In this document: piece by piece, positions 45,472 to 58,716 of the stretch
Layout of the letters: each line of letters starts with the position of its first letter
Position numbering within the stretch: the stretch's first letter is position 1
Assembly (NCBI GenBank): GCA_030435675.1
Contig: CM059622.1
Span: 8,308,001 to 8,372,000, forward strand
Source of the DNA: Steinernema hermaphroditum
Taxonomy: Eukaryota; Nematoda; Chromadorea; Rhabditida; Steinernematidae
DNA length: 64,000 bases
Direction of reading: 5' to 3'
The notes under the pieces: generated by a model
Databases searched by the model: none
Told to the model about the DNA's origin: nothing
Seen by the model: only the letters and a program-made list of their open reading frames with translations
Program-made: the position numbers and the translations under genes

Positions 45472-46243
45472 GGCCCTTCTGTACAAATCAGCCTAGAACC
45501 AAAAGAATCAGATCTTCTGTCTCCGCTTTCCAATAAATTCTTCCCGAGATCGCAACACGCGCAGATTCTCAAACGCCGCGGGGGGCGCGGCGGAGGCGGA
45601 CAAAAAGCGAATTCTTCGATTAAGACGCAAAAACGCTCCTGGCTTCTCCGCCAATTCGATTAATTGGCTTCGAGGCCGTCCGCTGGCCCCGATTCCACTA
45701 CCGTAACCGCGCCGGCCTTCGCAACTGAGGCTCGGTTAGCGTCTATTTACAGTATCTCTGCGAGTGGATCGTAACTCTACGCCTCAATGCCTCGCAAACA
45801 AACTGTCTGCTCGCGCTAATCCCTCGTACAACTTCTTCTTATCGCGCGCTACAAGCAGCCATTACCAGCTAATGTCGCGGCGAGGGATCGTCCGCCCGCC
45901 CTGCTCGGAAATCTGTGCCGCCACCGATTTGCACTCTTAACCTTTTCGCGCCAACAAAGAGCATTGTCGGCACCCATTAAGCAAATAACACGTCGATCTC
46001 GACTTTCGGCTAAGCTAAAGTTACCTGCCGCCTCTTGTCAAACAATATTCTTCACGCACGGGAGGAATTCCCTGAGTGACACGTGAATGGCGATTAACAC
46101 AATATAAATACCACGATGGAACGAGAGAGGTACAAAAACCCGCACAGCATACAAACGTTTTATTAGGTAGAAATTTACAAAGGAAACATTTATATCACCC
46201 TCAGAAGGAACGAAAACGGCAGTACAACTACGATATGCGGGCC
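45472..46243. other. Intergenic DNA between EMX and the transgelin gene
   Basis: AATAAA at about 45532 is the probable EMX poly(A) signal. TAATT cores near 45660 and 45830-45880 and a TACCGTA at about 45700 lie in it. The 3'UTR of the minus-strand transgelin gene probably occupies the right end (TTTTATTAGG near 46159). No other gene recognised. Confidence 0.45.
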
Positions 46244-46945
46244 TTACATATGTCGCGTGTTTCCCATGTTGATTCCAGATGCGTTGGCCCCTTTGTTCGA
46301 TCCCATCTGCAATCCGATGATGCTGTCACCAGCACGCAACTGCTCCTCAGTCCATTGACGCTTCTCTCCCGCGGCTTCCTTCGGGCCTTAACAGGCTCTA
46401 CATTAGGAGAACTCTAAAACGTTGGACCCACCAAGACCAGGCTTTCCAAACAATTTCTCAGACTTGCGAGCCAATGAGCTCAAGCAGATCAGCACGGCAT
46501 TTGGGTCTTGTTCTAAAATTTACGGCATGAATGGTAGGGCGCAGAAAACTCGCCTTCGTACAGATCAACGGTTTGAAACAGCTCCGATTTGGCTACATGC
46601 TTCTCGGCAAACTGGAGGAAGAAGGAAATGTTTTCCATTTGCTTGAAAGCCATCTTGCTCTGGTTCACTTTCTTAACTTCTCCGGGTGACAAAGCATTTG
46701 CAAGTCTACACGGCAAAACAAAGAATTACAAGTAAAGAAAAGTTACCAACATACTTGCACAAAGCAGTCCCGTCTTTAAGGAGGGCAACAAAGTTCTCCA
46801 TGCTTCCGGAGGTGTCCATCACTTCTCCGGTGGTCAGTGCAATCCAGGAAAGAAGCTGGTTGCCAAGAACTTCGTCATACTTGTTGTGGACCTTTTGCTG
46901 AGCTTCCAAAGCGAATCCGGACTTGGTGGCACGCTCAACAGACAT
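46244..46945 (-). CDS. Transgelin/calponin-family actin-binding protein
   Basis: Exons 46945-46755, 46705-46554, 46512-46432 and 46386-46244 give 188 aa, in frame. The N-terminal calponin-homology domain spans about residues 20-140: ALTTGEVMDTSGSMENFVALLKDG, LANALSPGEVKKVNQSKMAFKQMENI, FAEKHVAKSELFQTVDLYE, QDPNAVLICLSSLARKSEKLFGKPGLG. The C-terminal calponin-like repeat reads IIGLQMGSNKGANASGINMGNTRHM. The protein would bundle or stabilise actin in muscle or cortex; the end resembles C. elegans CPN-type proteins. The second intron must use a GC donor (GCGAGT at 46553 on the minus strand), because every GT option breaks the frame. Confidence 0.93.
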
Positions 46946-47497
46946 TATCGCTGTGATCTGAAAATGAGATTAAATCATAAAACAGATATACTGTATCAGG
47001 ACAAAAGAATGGAAGCATATCTGGAAAAGATCCACTGCTGCCCAGGACGAAAGGCTCTCATGGAACTGTAATCGCCCGAGTGGAATGGGTGGCACGGTTG
47101 CAAGTTTTAACGTGAGAGGCCGACTGTCGTTCAAAATGAGAAGAAGGGTGCGAATGTAACACCGGGTTACAACAAAGACGCACCCATAAGAAGGCAACAA
47201 AAACGACGAAAAGGGCGATCTTATTTGGTCGCTGGAAAGAGGTCACTCGCGCGCCGGCCGACGACAGCACGAGGCGCCGAAGACGTAAAAACCGCCTGAG
47301 GGTGGATTCCCTGGGGCGGACGGAAAGTTTTATGCAGATGGCGCTGGAATCTCTACACCAGAATCTAAATGGAGCGCGCAGCATGATCGCCGTTTACAGA
47401 GACCGTCTACAGACGAAATCGATCGTGCCGGGAGAGAATCGTGAAATCGGCACGGGAGCGAGCCAGGGGCGCCAGGGAGGGACATGCCGTGGAGATA
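46946..47497. other. Upstream region of the transgelin gene
   Basis: No exon identified. The minus-strand frame 47058-47384 has no family features. The right end abuts the TA-flanked foldback element. Confidence 0.35.
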
Positions 47498-48809
47498 TAC
47501 TCGCCGTCAAAAAAAAAACAAAGTCCGCACGTTCGGTCAGCGTGCGTGTGGTCTCCCCGATTTACAAGGGAAAACCAGAGTTGAGCATCATAGAAGCTCG
47601 ATTTCTCTGCGCCTGTGGCCGTCGAAATCCGTCAAATACAAATTGTTCGTTAGTGGCCAGAGCGCCGCTCGTGCCAAATTTCGCTGCGAACCGTGCACTC
47701 TTTTCGTGCGAAAAAGTGTCTTTTCTCCGTGACTAGGTCTCATTTAGATGCTGCATAGATATTTCGGAACTGTTTTATCGGCAAAATGGCAGCAATTCGT
47801 TCTGTATGCGATCACAATCTATCACCGATCGTGACGGTTACGGAATCTGATAGGTACGAGCATGCTATGAGAATCTAAGAATAGTCCGCTCTCTACGACA
47901 ATGCACAAGTAGAGCTCATCTTGCATGATCCCGAACTATCAGATTTCGGCAGAAGGTCTGCAATAGATTGCGATCACATACCGGGGGAATGTTACCATTC
48001 TGCCCAGAAACCTGTCCTGAAATTTCCATGTAACGTGAAAAATAGACTTACAAGGGAACATCCCCAAGTGTCCGACGAGTTAGGAGCTGAGATGTGGCGC
48101 GGCTTGTAGACGGTCTTCTAACTAAGAAAACGCACATATTCTCACCGGCCATAAATCAGTCGGGCTACCATAAAGATGGTCATGAAGTTGCAAAAAATTG
48201 TAAGGTCTCCTGGTGCGATGTCCCTGACTCGTCAGAATATACGGTTTTCATGTCAGTTTTTTGTCATTTTTTGACCCCTTTTCTTGCTAAAAGAACATGG
48301 TTGTTAACTGGTAATGTTAATTTTGGCTCTAAATGCCGAAATCCTTAAAAACCCCGTCCAAAATCGGACAAAAATACCGTATATTCTGACGAGTCAGGGA
48401 CATCGCACCAGGAGACCTTACAATTTTTTGCAACTTCATGACCATCTTTATGGTAGCCCGACTGATTTATGGCCGGTGAGACTATGTGCGTTTTCTTAGT
48501 TAGAAGACCGCCTACAAGCCGCGCCACATCTCAGCTCCTAACTCGTCGGGCACTTGGGGATGTTCCCTTGTTAGTCACGGAGAAAAGACACTTTTTCGCA
48601 CGAAAAGAGTACACGGTTCGCAGCGAAATTTGGCACAAGCGGCGCTCTGGACACTAGCGAACAACTTGTATTTGACGGATTTCGACGGCCACAGGCGCAG
48701 AGAAATCGAGCTTTTATGATGCTCAAGTCAGGTTTTCCCTTGTAAATCGGGGAGACCACACGCACGCTGACCGAACGTGCGGACTTTGTTTTTTTTTTGA
48801 CGGCGAGTA
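47498..48809. mobile_element. Foldback element, TA target, copy 2 (1312 bp)
   Basis: Arms 47498-47737 and about 48574-48809 are inverted repeats with TACTCGCCGTC ends, flanked by TA on both sides. The left-central part (47738-48047) equals the centre of copy 1 at 22621-23419 read on the other strand. The extra length is a second palindromic element at 48051-48570. No transposase. Confidence 0.87.
48051..48570. mobile_element. Nested palindromic element with TTA target duplication (520 bp)
   Basis: Ends CAAGGGAACATCCCC and its complement; arms of about 195 bp each (through GGAGCTGAGATGTGGCG and GTCTCCTGGTGCGATG). TTA stands on both sides (48048-48050, 48571-48573). Copy 1 of the host foldback has GACTTAGTC (minus strand, about 22857) at this point, so the insertion and its 3-bp duplication are demonstrated. 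A 3-bp TWA target is typical of PIF/Harbinger-type elements; no transposase is present. Confidence 0.85.
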
Positions 48810-49661
48810 TACTCAGATTAAAAAAACTCTTCGGAGGCTCCTGCCGCGCCTTATAAAGGTCGTATGTTCGTGCAGCGCCGAAATTTCAATGGGATTTTTG
48901 AGTTTGTGGATGAATCGCTTGTTTTCTTTGCGTACGAGGTGTGATTTCGAAGAAACTAAACATTATGTTGTAGATCTGTCTCTGGCGGATCGTTTGCGCC
49001 ATCATTGAGCGCCAGAGGTAGAATTTCCACGGAGGAGATAGCTTTTTTCTCACCCCGACTTGTGTTTTTCCCTAGTTTCTCGCCTTCTACACTGCGCGTA
49101 TTGTCCAAACTGGCAGAACAGATCGCGCCGCCCGACATTGTCATCACAGAATTCATTTGGACCGATATGAAAGCTATTCAGCGCAGATCAGATCAATGCA
49201 CTCAGAACATCGCATTTACACGCAGAGGTCTCGTACCGCGAATGTTCGGTTTTTATTCGCTTTCATTGTTCTTATTCAAATCGCTTTCATATCAGTCCAA
49301 ATGGATTCTGTGATGACAAGGACGGGCTGCGCGATCTGTGGTGCCAGTTTGAGCAAGACGCGCAGTGTAGAAGGCGAGAAACTAGAGGAAAACAGAAGTC
49401 GGGGAGATAAGAAAGCTATCTCCTCCGTGGAAATTCTATCTCTGGCGCTCAATGATGGCGCAAACGATCCGCCAGTGACGGATCTACAACTTAATGTTGA
49501 GTTTTTTTTTAAATAACATCTCGTACGCGAAGAAAACACGCGATTCTTGCATAAACTCAAAAATCCCATTGTAATTTCGGCGCTGTACGAACATACGATA
49601 CATATAAGTCGTGGCGGGAGTACTCGCCGTTTTGCCAAGAGTTTTTTTAATCTGAGTATAT
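48810..49661. repeat. Palindromic repeat F2 with parallel coding-like arms
   Basis: Outer ends ACTCAGATTAAAAAAACTC and the complement near 49640-49659; centre about 49230. Read outward from the centre, both arms give the same peptide, e.g. ALNDGANDPPETDLQ on the minus strand (48956-49156) and ALNDGANDPPVTDLQ on the plus strand (49305-49516), preceded by TRSVEGEKL. Arms differ by scattered substitutions. Confidence 0.75.
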
Positions 49662-49859
49662 ATAGTCCATTTTTTTTTCGAACTCCACAAAAGCGATCAA
49701 TCACAGCGCGGTGGGGCCCAGAATTTGCTCTAGCGCATTGAAAGGAGCGAACGAACGTACGAAATATTTGCCTCTCTTCAATGTGCTGGAGCGAATTCTC
49801 GGTCTCGCCGCGCGGTGATTGATCGCTTTTGTGGAGTTCGAAAAAAAATGGACTATATA
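49662..49859. repeat. Palindromic repeat F3
   Basis: Near-perfect hairpin of about 198 bp with AGTCCATTTTTTTTTCGAAC at the left end and its complement at the right; the centre is about 49760. Arms share CTCCACAAAAGCGATCAATCA. Confidence 0.75.
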
Positions 49860-50710
49860 TCGGATTAAAAAATTGGTGACATTTTTTCGATTTGGTCCCA
49901 GCACGCCATTTTTTACGCGCGCCACGCCAACTCCATTTTACAACGGGGAATGCAAATCGTCTGCATGTTTGGACACTTTTGACGGGGATATCACGCGAAT
50001 CCCAGAATTCAAGCAAATCGATGTTCCTCGGTTAATTGCGAGTCGATTGAGCCCAAAATTGTCGAAATTGAACGCGTGCACAAGAAGTTGTTCTAATTTT
50101 CATCGCCAGATGCTGCGATATCAATGCACAAACCATGGTTTTGCGGTGTTACGCGGTTTCTTTTGGAGTTTTCCCCGGTACAGAACATCTTTATCGGGTT
50201 GAGATCACAGTAGTATGGCGGAAGTTACGACAGTTCCACTCCTGACCCCCTATTCCCTCCGTCGAGGAACCGTGATATGAAGGAATCTCGTGCCAAAATA
50301 GTTTCCCAAATTTCTCGATCAGGACAGTTCTCGACTCGTCCTGTGTAGCCCCAACCCATATTTCTGCGAAAACTCCAAAAGAAACCGGCGAAACACCACA
50401 AAACCATGGTTTGTGCATTGATGTCGCGGCATCTGGCGATGAAAATGAGAATAAGTTCTTGTGCACACATTCAATTTCGACAATTTTGGGCTCAATCGAC
50501 TCGCAATTAACCGAGGAACATCGATTTGCTTGTAGAATTCTGGGATTCGCGTGATATCCCCGTCAAAAGTGTCCAAACATGCAGACGATTTGCATTCCCC
50601 GTTGTAAAATGGAGGACCACACGCGACGCTGGCGCTGCACGCGCGAAAAATGGCGTGGTGGGACCAAATCGAAAAACTGTCACCAATTTTTTAATTTAAT
50701 CCGACTGTAT
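49860..50710. repeat. Palindromic repeat F4, about 330-bp arms
   Basis: Outer ends TCGGATTAAAAAATTGGTGAC and the complement near 50680-50704. Arms 49860 to about 50165 and about 50350-50710. Both arms encode outward-in peptides such as QIDVPRLIASRLSPKLSKLN and CTNHGF, on opposite strands. The words GGTCCCAGCACGCC link it to F1. Confidence 0.75.
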
Positions 50711-51031
50711 GCTTGCCGAAGACAGCGGCATTGGCGATCGGAAGCTGCCACCGTTTCGACTGCCAAGATGCGCGGCGACGGACTGTCGAGTGATCGCCGG
50801 AGCGCGCGCGGCATGAGTGGCGGCGGCGAAGACCACAGGAGAAATGGCCAGCTGCCGACACGCCGATAACGTCCCCTCCTCTCCAAATGGCCCTGCGAAG
50901 TGCAAAATACGTCCGTTGTGCATGTCCCCTGGAAGCATCTTCGGCCATTCGGGTGAAGTAGTTGGGAGAACGCCGTGATTCAGCTTTTTCCGTGAGGAAC
51001 TGTCAAACAGGAAGACCTTCTTCATTATTAT
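50711..51031. other. Unassigned DNA left of the miniature LTR element
   Basis: A minus-strand frame (about 51026 to 50710) reads MKKVFLFDSSSRKKLNHGVL and GDMHNGRILHFAGPFGEEG. It looks protein-like but matches no family and runs into repeat F4. No other feature seen. Confidence 0.2.
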
Positions 51032-51233
51032 TGTCGTGGTGCGCTGAGACATGCATAATGCAATAGCGACAGCTGCGCATAATGTAATTGCGCGGACCAG
51101 AATTGGCGCCGCCGAATGTTGGTTGATCACTTGTGCGGGAGCGCTCGCCGTTGGCGGTCGCTCCTATCCTATTTGATGCCACCCAATAAACATCTAAGCC
51201 TCCGAATCCTAGACACGACCTAGAGTCACGACA
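51032..51233 (+). repeat. Left LTR of the miniature element
   Basis: 202 bp; the few differences from the right copy include GCGCGGACCAG versus GCGCGGGCCAG and GGTTGATCAC versus GGTTAATCAC. Confidence 0.85.
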
Positions 51234-51816
51234 TAGAGGCCCCGCCGTTCCAGTTTCTGTCCCAGGGGACTATAGAAGCTGGAGAACTTGGGTTTGACTA
51301 GTCGTTAGGATTTTGGAGTGCTGTGGTGTCAGATATGGACAGCACGAGGCATTGTTTGTTGAGGCCAACTATCCTGTTCCCGCTACACCCTTATTTGTCA
51401 TCTTGTATCGACTTTGATATCGTCTAGTTTATTCTGAAAGCCGTCTGAAATCTGTAAAAGCTTCGCACTAGGTCTTATTTGTTACTGTTAATTCTGGATA
51501 CCCAAAGAGTGGTTACTGTACTGATGATATGGCGGCTGAAATTTCCCTGATTGGATCAATGTTCCCAACAAACCGGCGATTGGCGTCTGCGGCAAAATGA
51601 AACGGCGACGAAGCGATCTCGATATTAGACCTGTTACTAGAACGGCTCACGACGACTAACCGAACAAGATGCGATTCGGATTCCCGTTGCTCAAGGACCA
51701 GAGAAGAAAAGAACAAATACGTTCGCATTGTCTCTTGATGTAGTATATAGTGAGTCTCATCGCACTATTCAAATTTTCGACATGCTCGAGGGTCCTCGCA
51801 CATTAGAGGAGGAGTG

Positions 51817-52018
51817 TGTCGTGGTGCGCTGAGACATGCATAATGCAATAGCGACAGCTGCGCATAATGTAATTGCGCGGGCCAGAATTGGCGCCGCCGA
51901 ATGTTGGTTAATCACTTGTGCGGGAGCGCTCGCCGTTGGCGGTCGCTCCTATCCTATTTGATGCCACCCAATAAACATCTAAGCCTCCGAATCCTAGACA
52001 CGACCTAGAGTCACGACA
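51817..52018 (+). repeat. Right LTR of the miniature element
   Basis: 202 bp, same TG...CA ends as the left copy; followed by TTAT and an ATT-rich microsatellite (52019-52050). Confidence 0.85.
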
Positions 52019-52097
52019 TTATTACGATATTATTATTATTATTATTCATATTAAATTCTTGTGACGCAAACGGGAGACCACGGCCCTTTTCTACATT

Positions 52098-54816
52098 CTA
52101 GCAGATGGTGTGCTGCGTGAGTTCTTCGTATATGTTCTCGGGAGGCGTGTCGTAGTGGGGTTCGTGGTCAAACGTATAGAGCAGCTCGCTGGGAGTTGGG
52201 CTCACCGCGCAATGAGTCCTGGCGGCGGCCACTGGGTTCAGCGTCAACGGGATCGCCGGCCTCCGCAGGGGCTGCGGTCGGATCGCCGGCATGGTGACGT
52301 TGAAGTTCCCGTTGGGGAGTTTCTGGAGGTGGATAAGGTGCGCGGGGACCTCCATCTGAGTCATCTGGACGAGGCCCGGAGGCACGGTGGACCCTATGCT
52401 GTCTGTGGTGGTCGTGGAGGGCGTGCCTCCGAGTCCGAGATGGCTGGGGGCGTAGTAGATGAGAGAGCCGGGGGCCTGTGTGGAGGGCGTCGCGTAGACG
52501 AGGGGTACCTGGGGCAGCTCGGGCTTCGTCCACTTTGAATGGAGCACCCTTATGGAGCGGAATCTGTCGCGGGAGGCGATGACGGCGAAGGCGACGAGGA
52601 GGAGCAGAAGGAAGAGGACGATGACCATGAGGATGAGGTTCGCCTCAGAAGGGTCACCTAAGGGCAGCTGGGAGAGATCTGCAAGACTTGGTCAGGGGAT
52701 ACGGTGCATGGAGGCCCACCGTAGCACACCGGCGGCGGCGGTTGCCATGTCTTCGACTCGGAGCAGAAGATCTTCGCGTGGCCGACTATGCGCGTGTGCT
52801 CCTCACACGCGTAGATCGCTGACGCCCCGAAGGTCGTCTCGGAGAAGTGGACGAGCGCCTTGAAGGACTGAGGGGGCGGACCGCAGTCGATTTCTGAATC
52901 CTCTGAAAATCCTCTGCAGCCCCTCCGTGTACTCACCTTTGCATCGAGGTTCTTGGCCCGTCCACACGCCGTCGGAAGTGCAGCTGCGCCGCGAAGAAGG
53001 GCCGTCGACGTCGACTTCGAAGCCACAAAGGCAGCGGTAGTCGGCGACGGAGTCGAAGTTCGTCGTCGCATTCAGAAGGACGACTTTGGCGCCATCAATT
53101 TCCCGAGGGGCTCCGCAGTCGACCGCTGAAACGCTCTGCTGGGGAAAGCGCCTAAAGGCGTCACTCACGTTCACAGGAGGGAATCGAGTGCGACCATCGT
53201 CCGGATGGAAGACATTGACGCTTCGGCGAGCCTCCGATACGGTAGCCCTGCTCGCACGAGTAGAAGGCGAAAGTGCCGATCGTGTAGCTCTGGCTAGAGA
53301 AGACAACCTTCCCGTGGGCCCCGACCCCGGGACTCGCGCAGAACTTCGGCTCTGAAGGGTCCTTCGGAAGGATACAGTAGCTGAGACCCACTTGTCTGGC
53401 AGATCCAGGAGTTGCGGACGGTTTGTGCCGCGGTCATCCATCTCCACGCGACGGGGCGCCCGAGGACGGCGGCCAACGGCGTTTCACCCGCCTTCGGAAT
53501 GGGCGGCGGCGACTCGCTCCAGTCCTGAAGTGGCGGATCTGATGGTCTTCTCCCCCTCGCACGCGGCCCGAATCTCCCCGAAGAGCGGCTTCTTCCGTTT
53601 CCTCATTCGCACAGAAAAAAAACGCCGTCAAATCGCCCGAAATCCCTCGACAAACAGTCCCGCGATCCTCCTCTCAAACAAAAAGAAACGCACGAACCTG
53701 GCTACGCGGGTTGAGGCGGTCGCCGTCCACCCAACTCCATCCGTTCTCGGAACCCATAAGGCCGATCCAGTAGAAAGAGGGGTTCCGGGGCACCGCGGCG
53801 AGGGCGGCCTTCAGTGCCCGAGCTGAGTCGTTTCCCAGGCGGAGCGGCAGCGAGCCGTCCACGTCGAGGCACCGCTTCTGCGCGGAAACCCAGTCGAGGC
53901 GCTCGGTGCGCGAGGCGACGAAGCAGTGGTCGCCGTGTACGGCCAGGATCTCCATTGCCGACTGCCCACACTGCCACGGGGACACTGAAAGACGGATTCT
54001 GAGGACGAGTCCTTCAAGGGCCCGGGCAAACATCGGACATCGAGAGGGTGTTTTGCGTCCGTGTTCGGGGCTGTTTGCATAAATTGGCGAAACCATAGAC
54101 GATCGCCCAATTAGCGGACAAAAGTATCGATTCTTGTCGACTTCTGGGTCGCGACTCGAGGAGACCCTCAAGCAACACCCGATAGAAAAATCGAAGAAGA
54201 ACCTACGGGCGTCGAGGGCGAGGACGCGGACGGAGCAGAGGTGGAGACGGTGCTCCGCCTTGAGCAGCACGGAGACGATGTCGCCGCGGGAGCACTCCAG
54301 GAACTGTTCGGTGTCGAAAGCGTCGCTGAGGACGGAGACGTCGCAGCGCCGCGTGCCGCCCTCGGAGGTCTCAAGGACGACCTCGAGGATTGGGGAGCTA
54401 AGTCGGCCGAGGCGGATGCCGACGCCGCGAACGTCGAAAGCGTCGAGGAGGGAGACACGCCACCAGGAGCTTGGGGACGTTTCCGAGAGGAAACACTCCG
54501 AGGAGCGTCGCAGCGCCGCAGCTGGAGCGCCGCCCGAGGAGGCCTCGGCCACGCGGTCCACGGCGACGTCGACGGCACAGAGCGGCATCTCGTGGCTCCA
54601 GGAGCCATCTTCGAGACAGACGCGCTCCTCGACGCCCAGACGCTCGAACCCCACGGCGCACGAGTACTTCGCTACCGTACCCACCTCGTAGGGTGGAAGA
54701 TGGCCGAAGATGACATGACAGTTCTCGGAAACACTCGGTTGTGGACACGAGAGGCAGCGGCAGAAGATCGCCGAGGAGAAGAACAGGAGAAGCAGAGGCG
54801 TTGTCGCGAAAGGCAT
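52098..54816 (-). CDS. Furrowed/selectin-like receptor: CCP, fucolectin-like, C-type lectin, CCP repeats, TM
   Basis: Start MPFATTPLLLLFFSSAIF is a signal peptide. Then come a CCP module (CPQPSVSENC to WSHEMPLC), an F5/8-type (fucolectin-like) segment (SWWRVSLLDAFDVRGVGIR) and a C-type lectin domain (GDHCFVASRTERLDWVSAQ, FYWIGLMGSENGWSWVDG). At least three CCP modules follow (FYSCEQGYRIGGSPKRQC; VDCGAPREIDGAK; DCGPPPQSFKALVHF). The last exon has the membrane helix MVIVLFLLLLLVAFAVI and a cytoplasmic tail with PxY-like tyrosines (PENIYEELTQ). Introns are about 40-50 bp (e.g. 52679-52720), one per module boundary. The order matches Drosophila Furrowed, a cell-adhesion receptor. Exact exon ends between 52880 and 54100 were not all resolved. 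Confidence 0.85.
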
Positions 54817-55048
54817 CGGTCAGCGGGCATAGTCAGAAGGCAGAAGGAGCATCTGAGTCGGCAGCTGGACACAGAGGCGAGGACTTGTCCGACTGCGATC
54901 TCTTCGACGGTCCTCTCGAGGGGCGCGCTCGACGACCACCGCGAGGCAAACACAAGGACAGGCGGATACACACAACACTCGTGACTCTCCCTCGAGTGTT
55001 GAACCCAGTGTATAAATAATTTAATTAATCAGGATTTCTAGTACATTA

Positions 55049-58160
<3,112 letters not shown>

Positions 58161-58716
58161 TCGAAGGTCTTCTGCAAGTCCGACCGCGATGACAACTTGA
58201 AAAGAATCGGAATGATTAGTAGACACGAATCAGACACCTATATAATGCAGAAGGAGGCTGATGCGCGGGACGTCTTGCCTAGGGCGAATGCACTTAGGGA
58301 AACGCGCCTCAGATCACGAGTTCGCCTGGGCGATGGCGGCAGATCTAACATGAAGGACCCGGGAGCCCTGCGGAGAGTTCCGATGTCCGCTGAGTTGTGG
58401 GGAAGCTCCCACCGATTTGTTCTCTTCCTTTCTGGCGCTCTGAATCGTGGGGCACCGAGCGACGCCTCTGAGCCCGATTTGCGCCTTCAAACCACCGTCG
58501 CCTCTTCTTCGCGTGGAATTTTTCGTGGCCCCGAAGTCGATCAGCTACTCTTGCCGCGAGTCTCCTGAAGGTAATTCTCGTCTTTATTGTGGACTGGATC
58601 TGCCGCGTTCGCGATGCACATCGGTTGTCGCCCGATTCCCCGAAAAAGAGATTCTATAGGAATTCCGGTTTTCAGGTCCCGAATCTTGTCGACGGCGACG
58701 CACCCGTCGATTAAGA
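58161..58716. promoter_or_regulatory. Divergent promoter region between DPP8/9-like and ABCB7
   Basis: No gene recognised. A GTTTTCAG acceptor-like site at about 58675, 41 bp before the ABCB7 ATG, suggests a 5'UTR splice or trans-splice. Confidence 0.4.

Larger units (their letters stand above)
51032..52018 (+). mobile_element. Miniature LTR element (TRIM-like), 987 bp
   Basis: Two 202-bp direct repeats (51032-51233 and 51817-52018) start TGTCGTGGTG and end GTCACGACA, with inverted TGTCGTG/CACGACA tips. Each holds AATAAA about 50 bp before its end. TTAT on both outer sides (51028-51031, 52019-52022) is a 4-bp target duplication. The purine-rich TTAGAGGAGGAGTG lies just before the right repeat. 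The 583-bp interior has no gag or pol motifs. The LTRs differ at very few positions, so the insertion is recent. The orientation is inferred from the purine tract. Confidence 0.85.
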
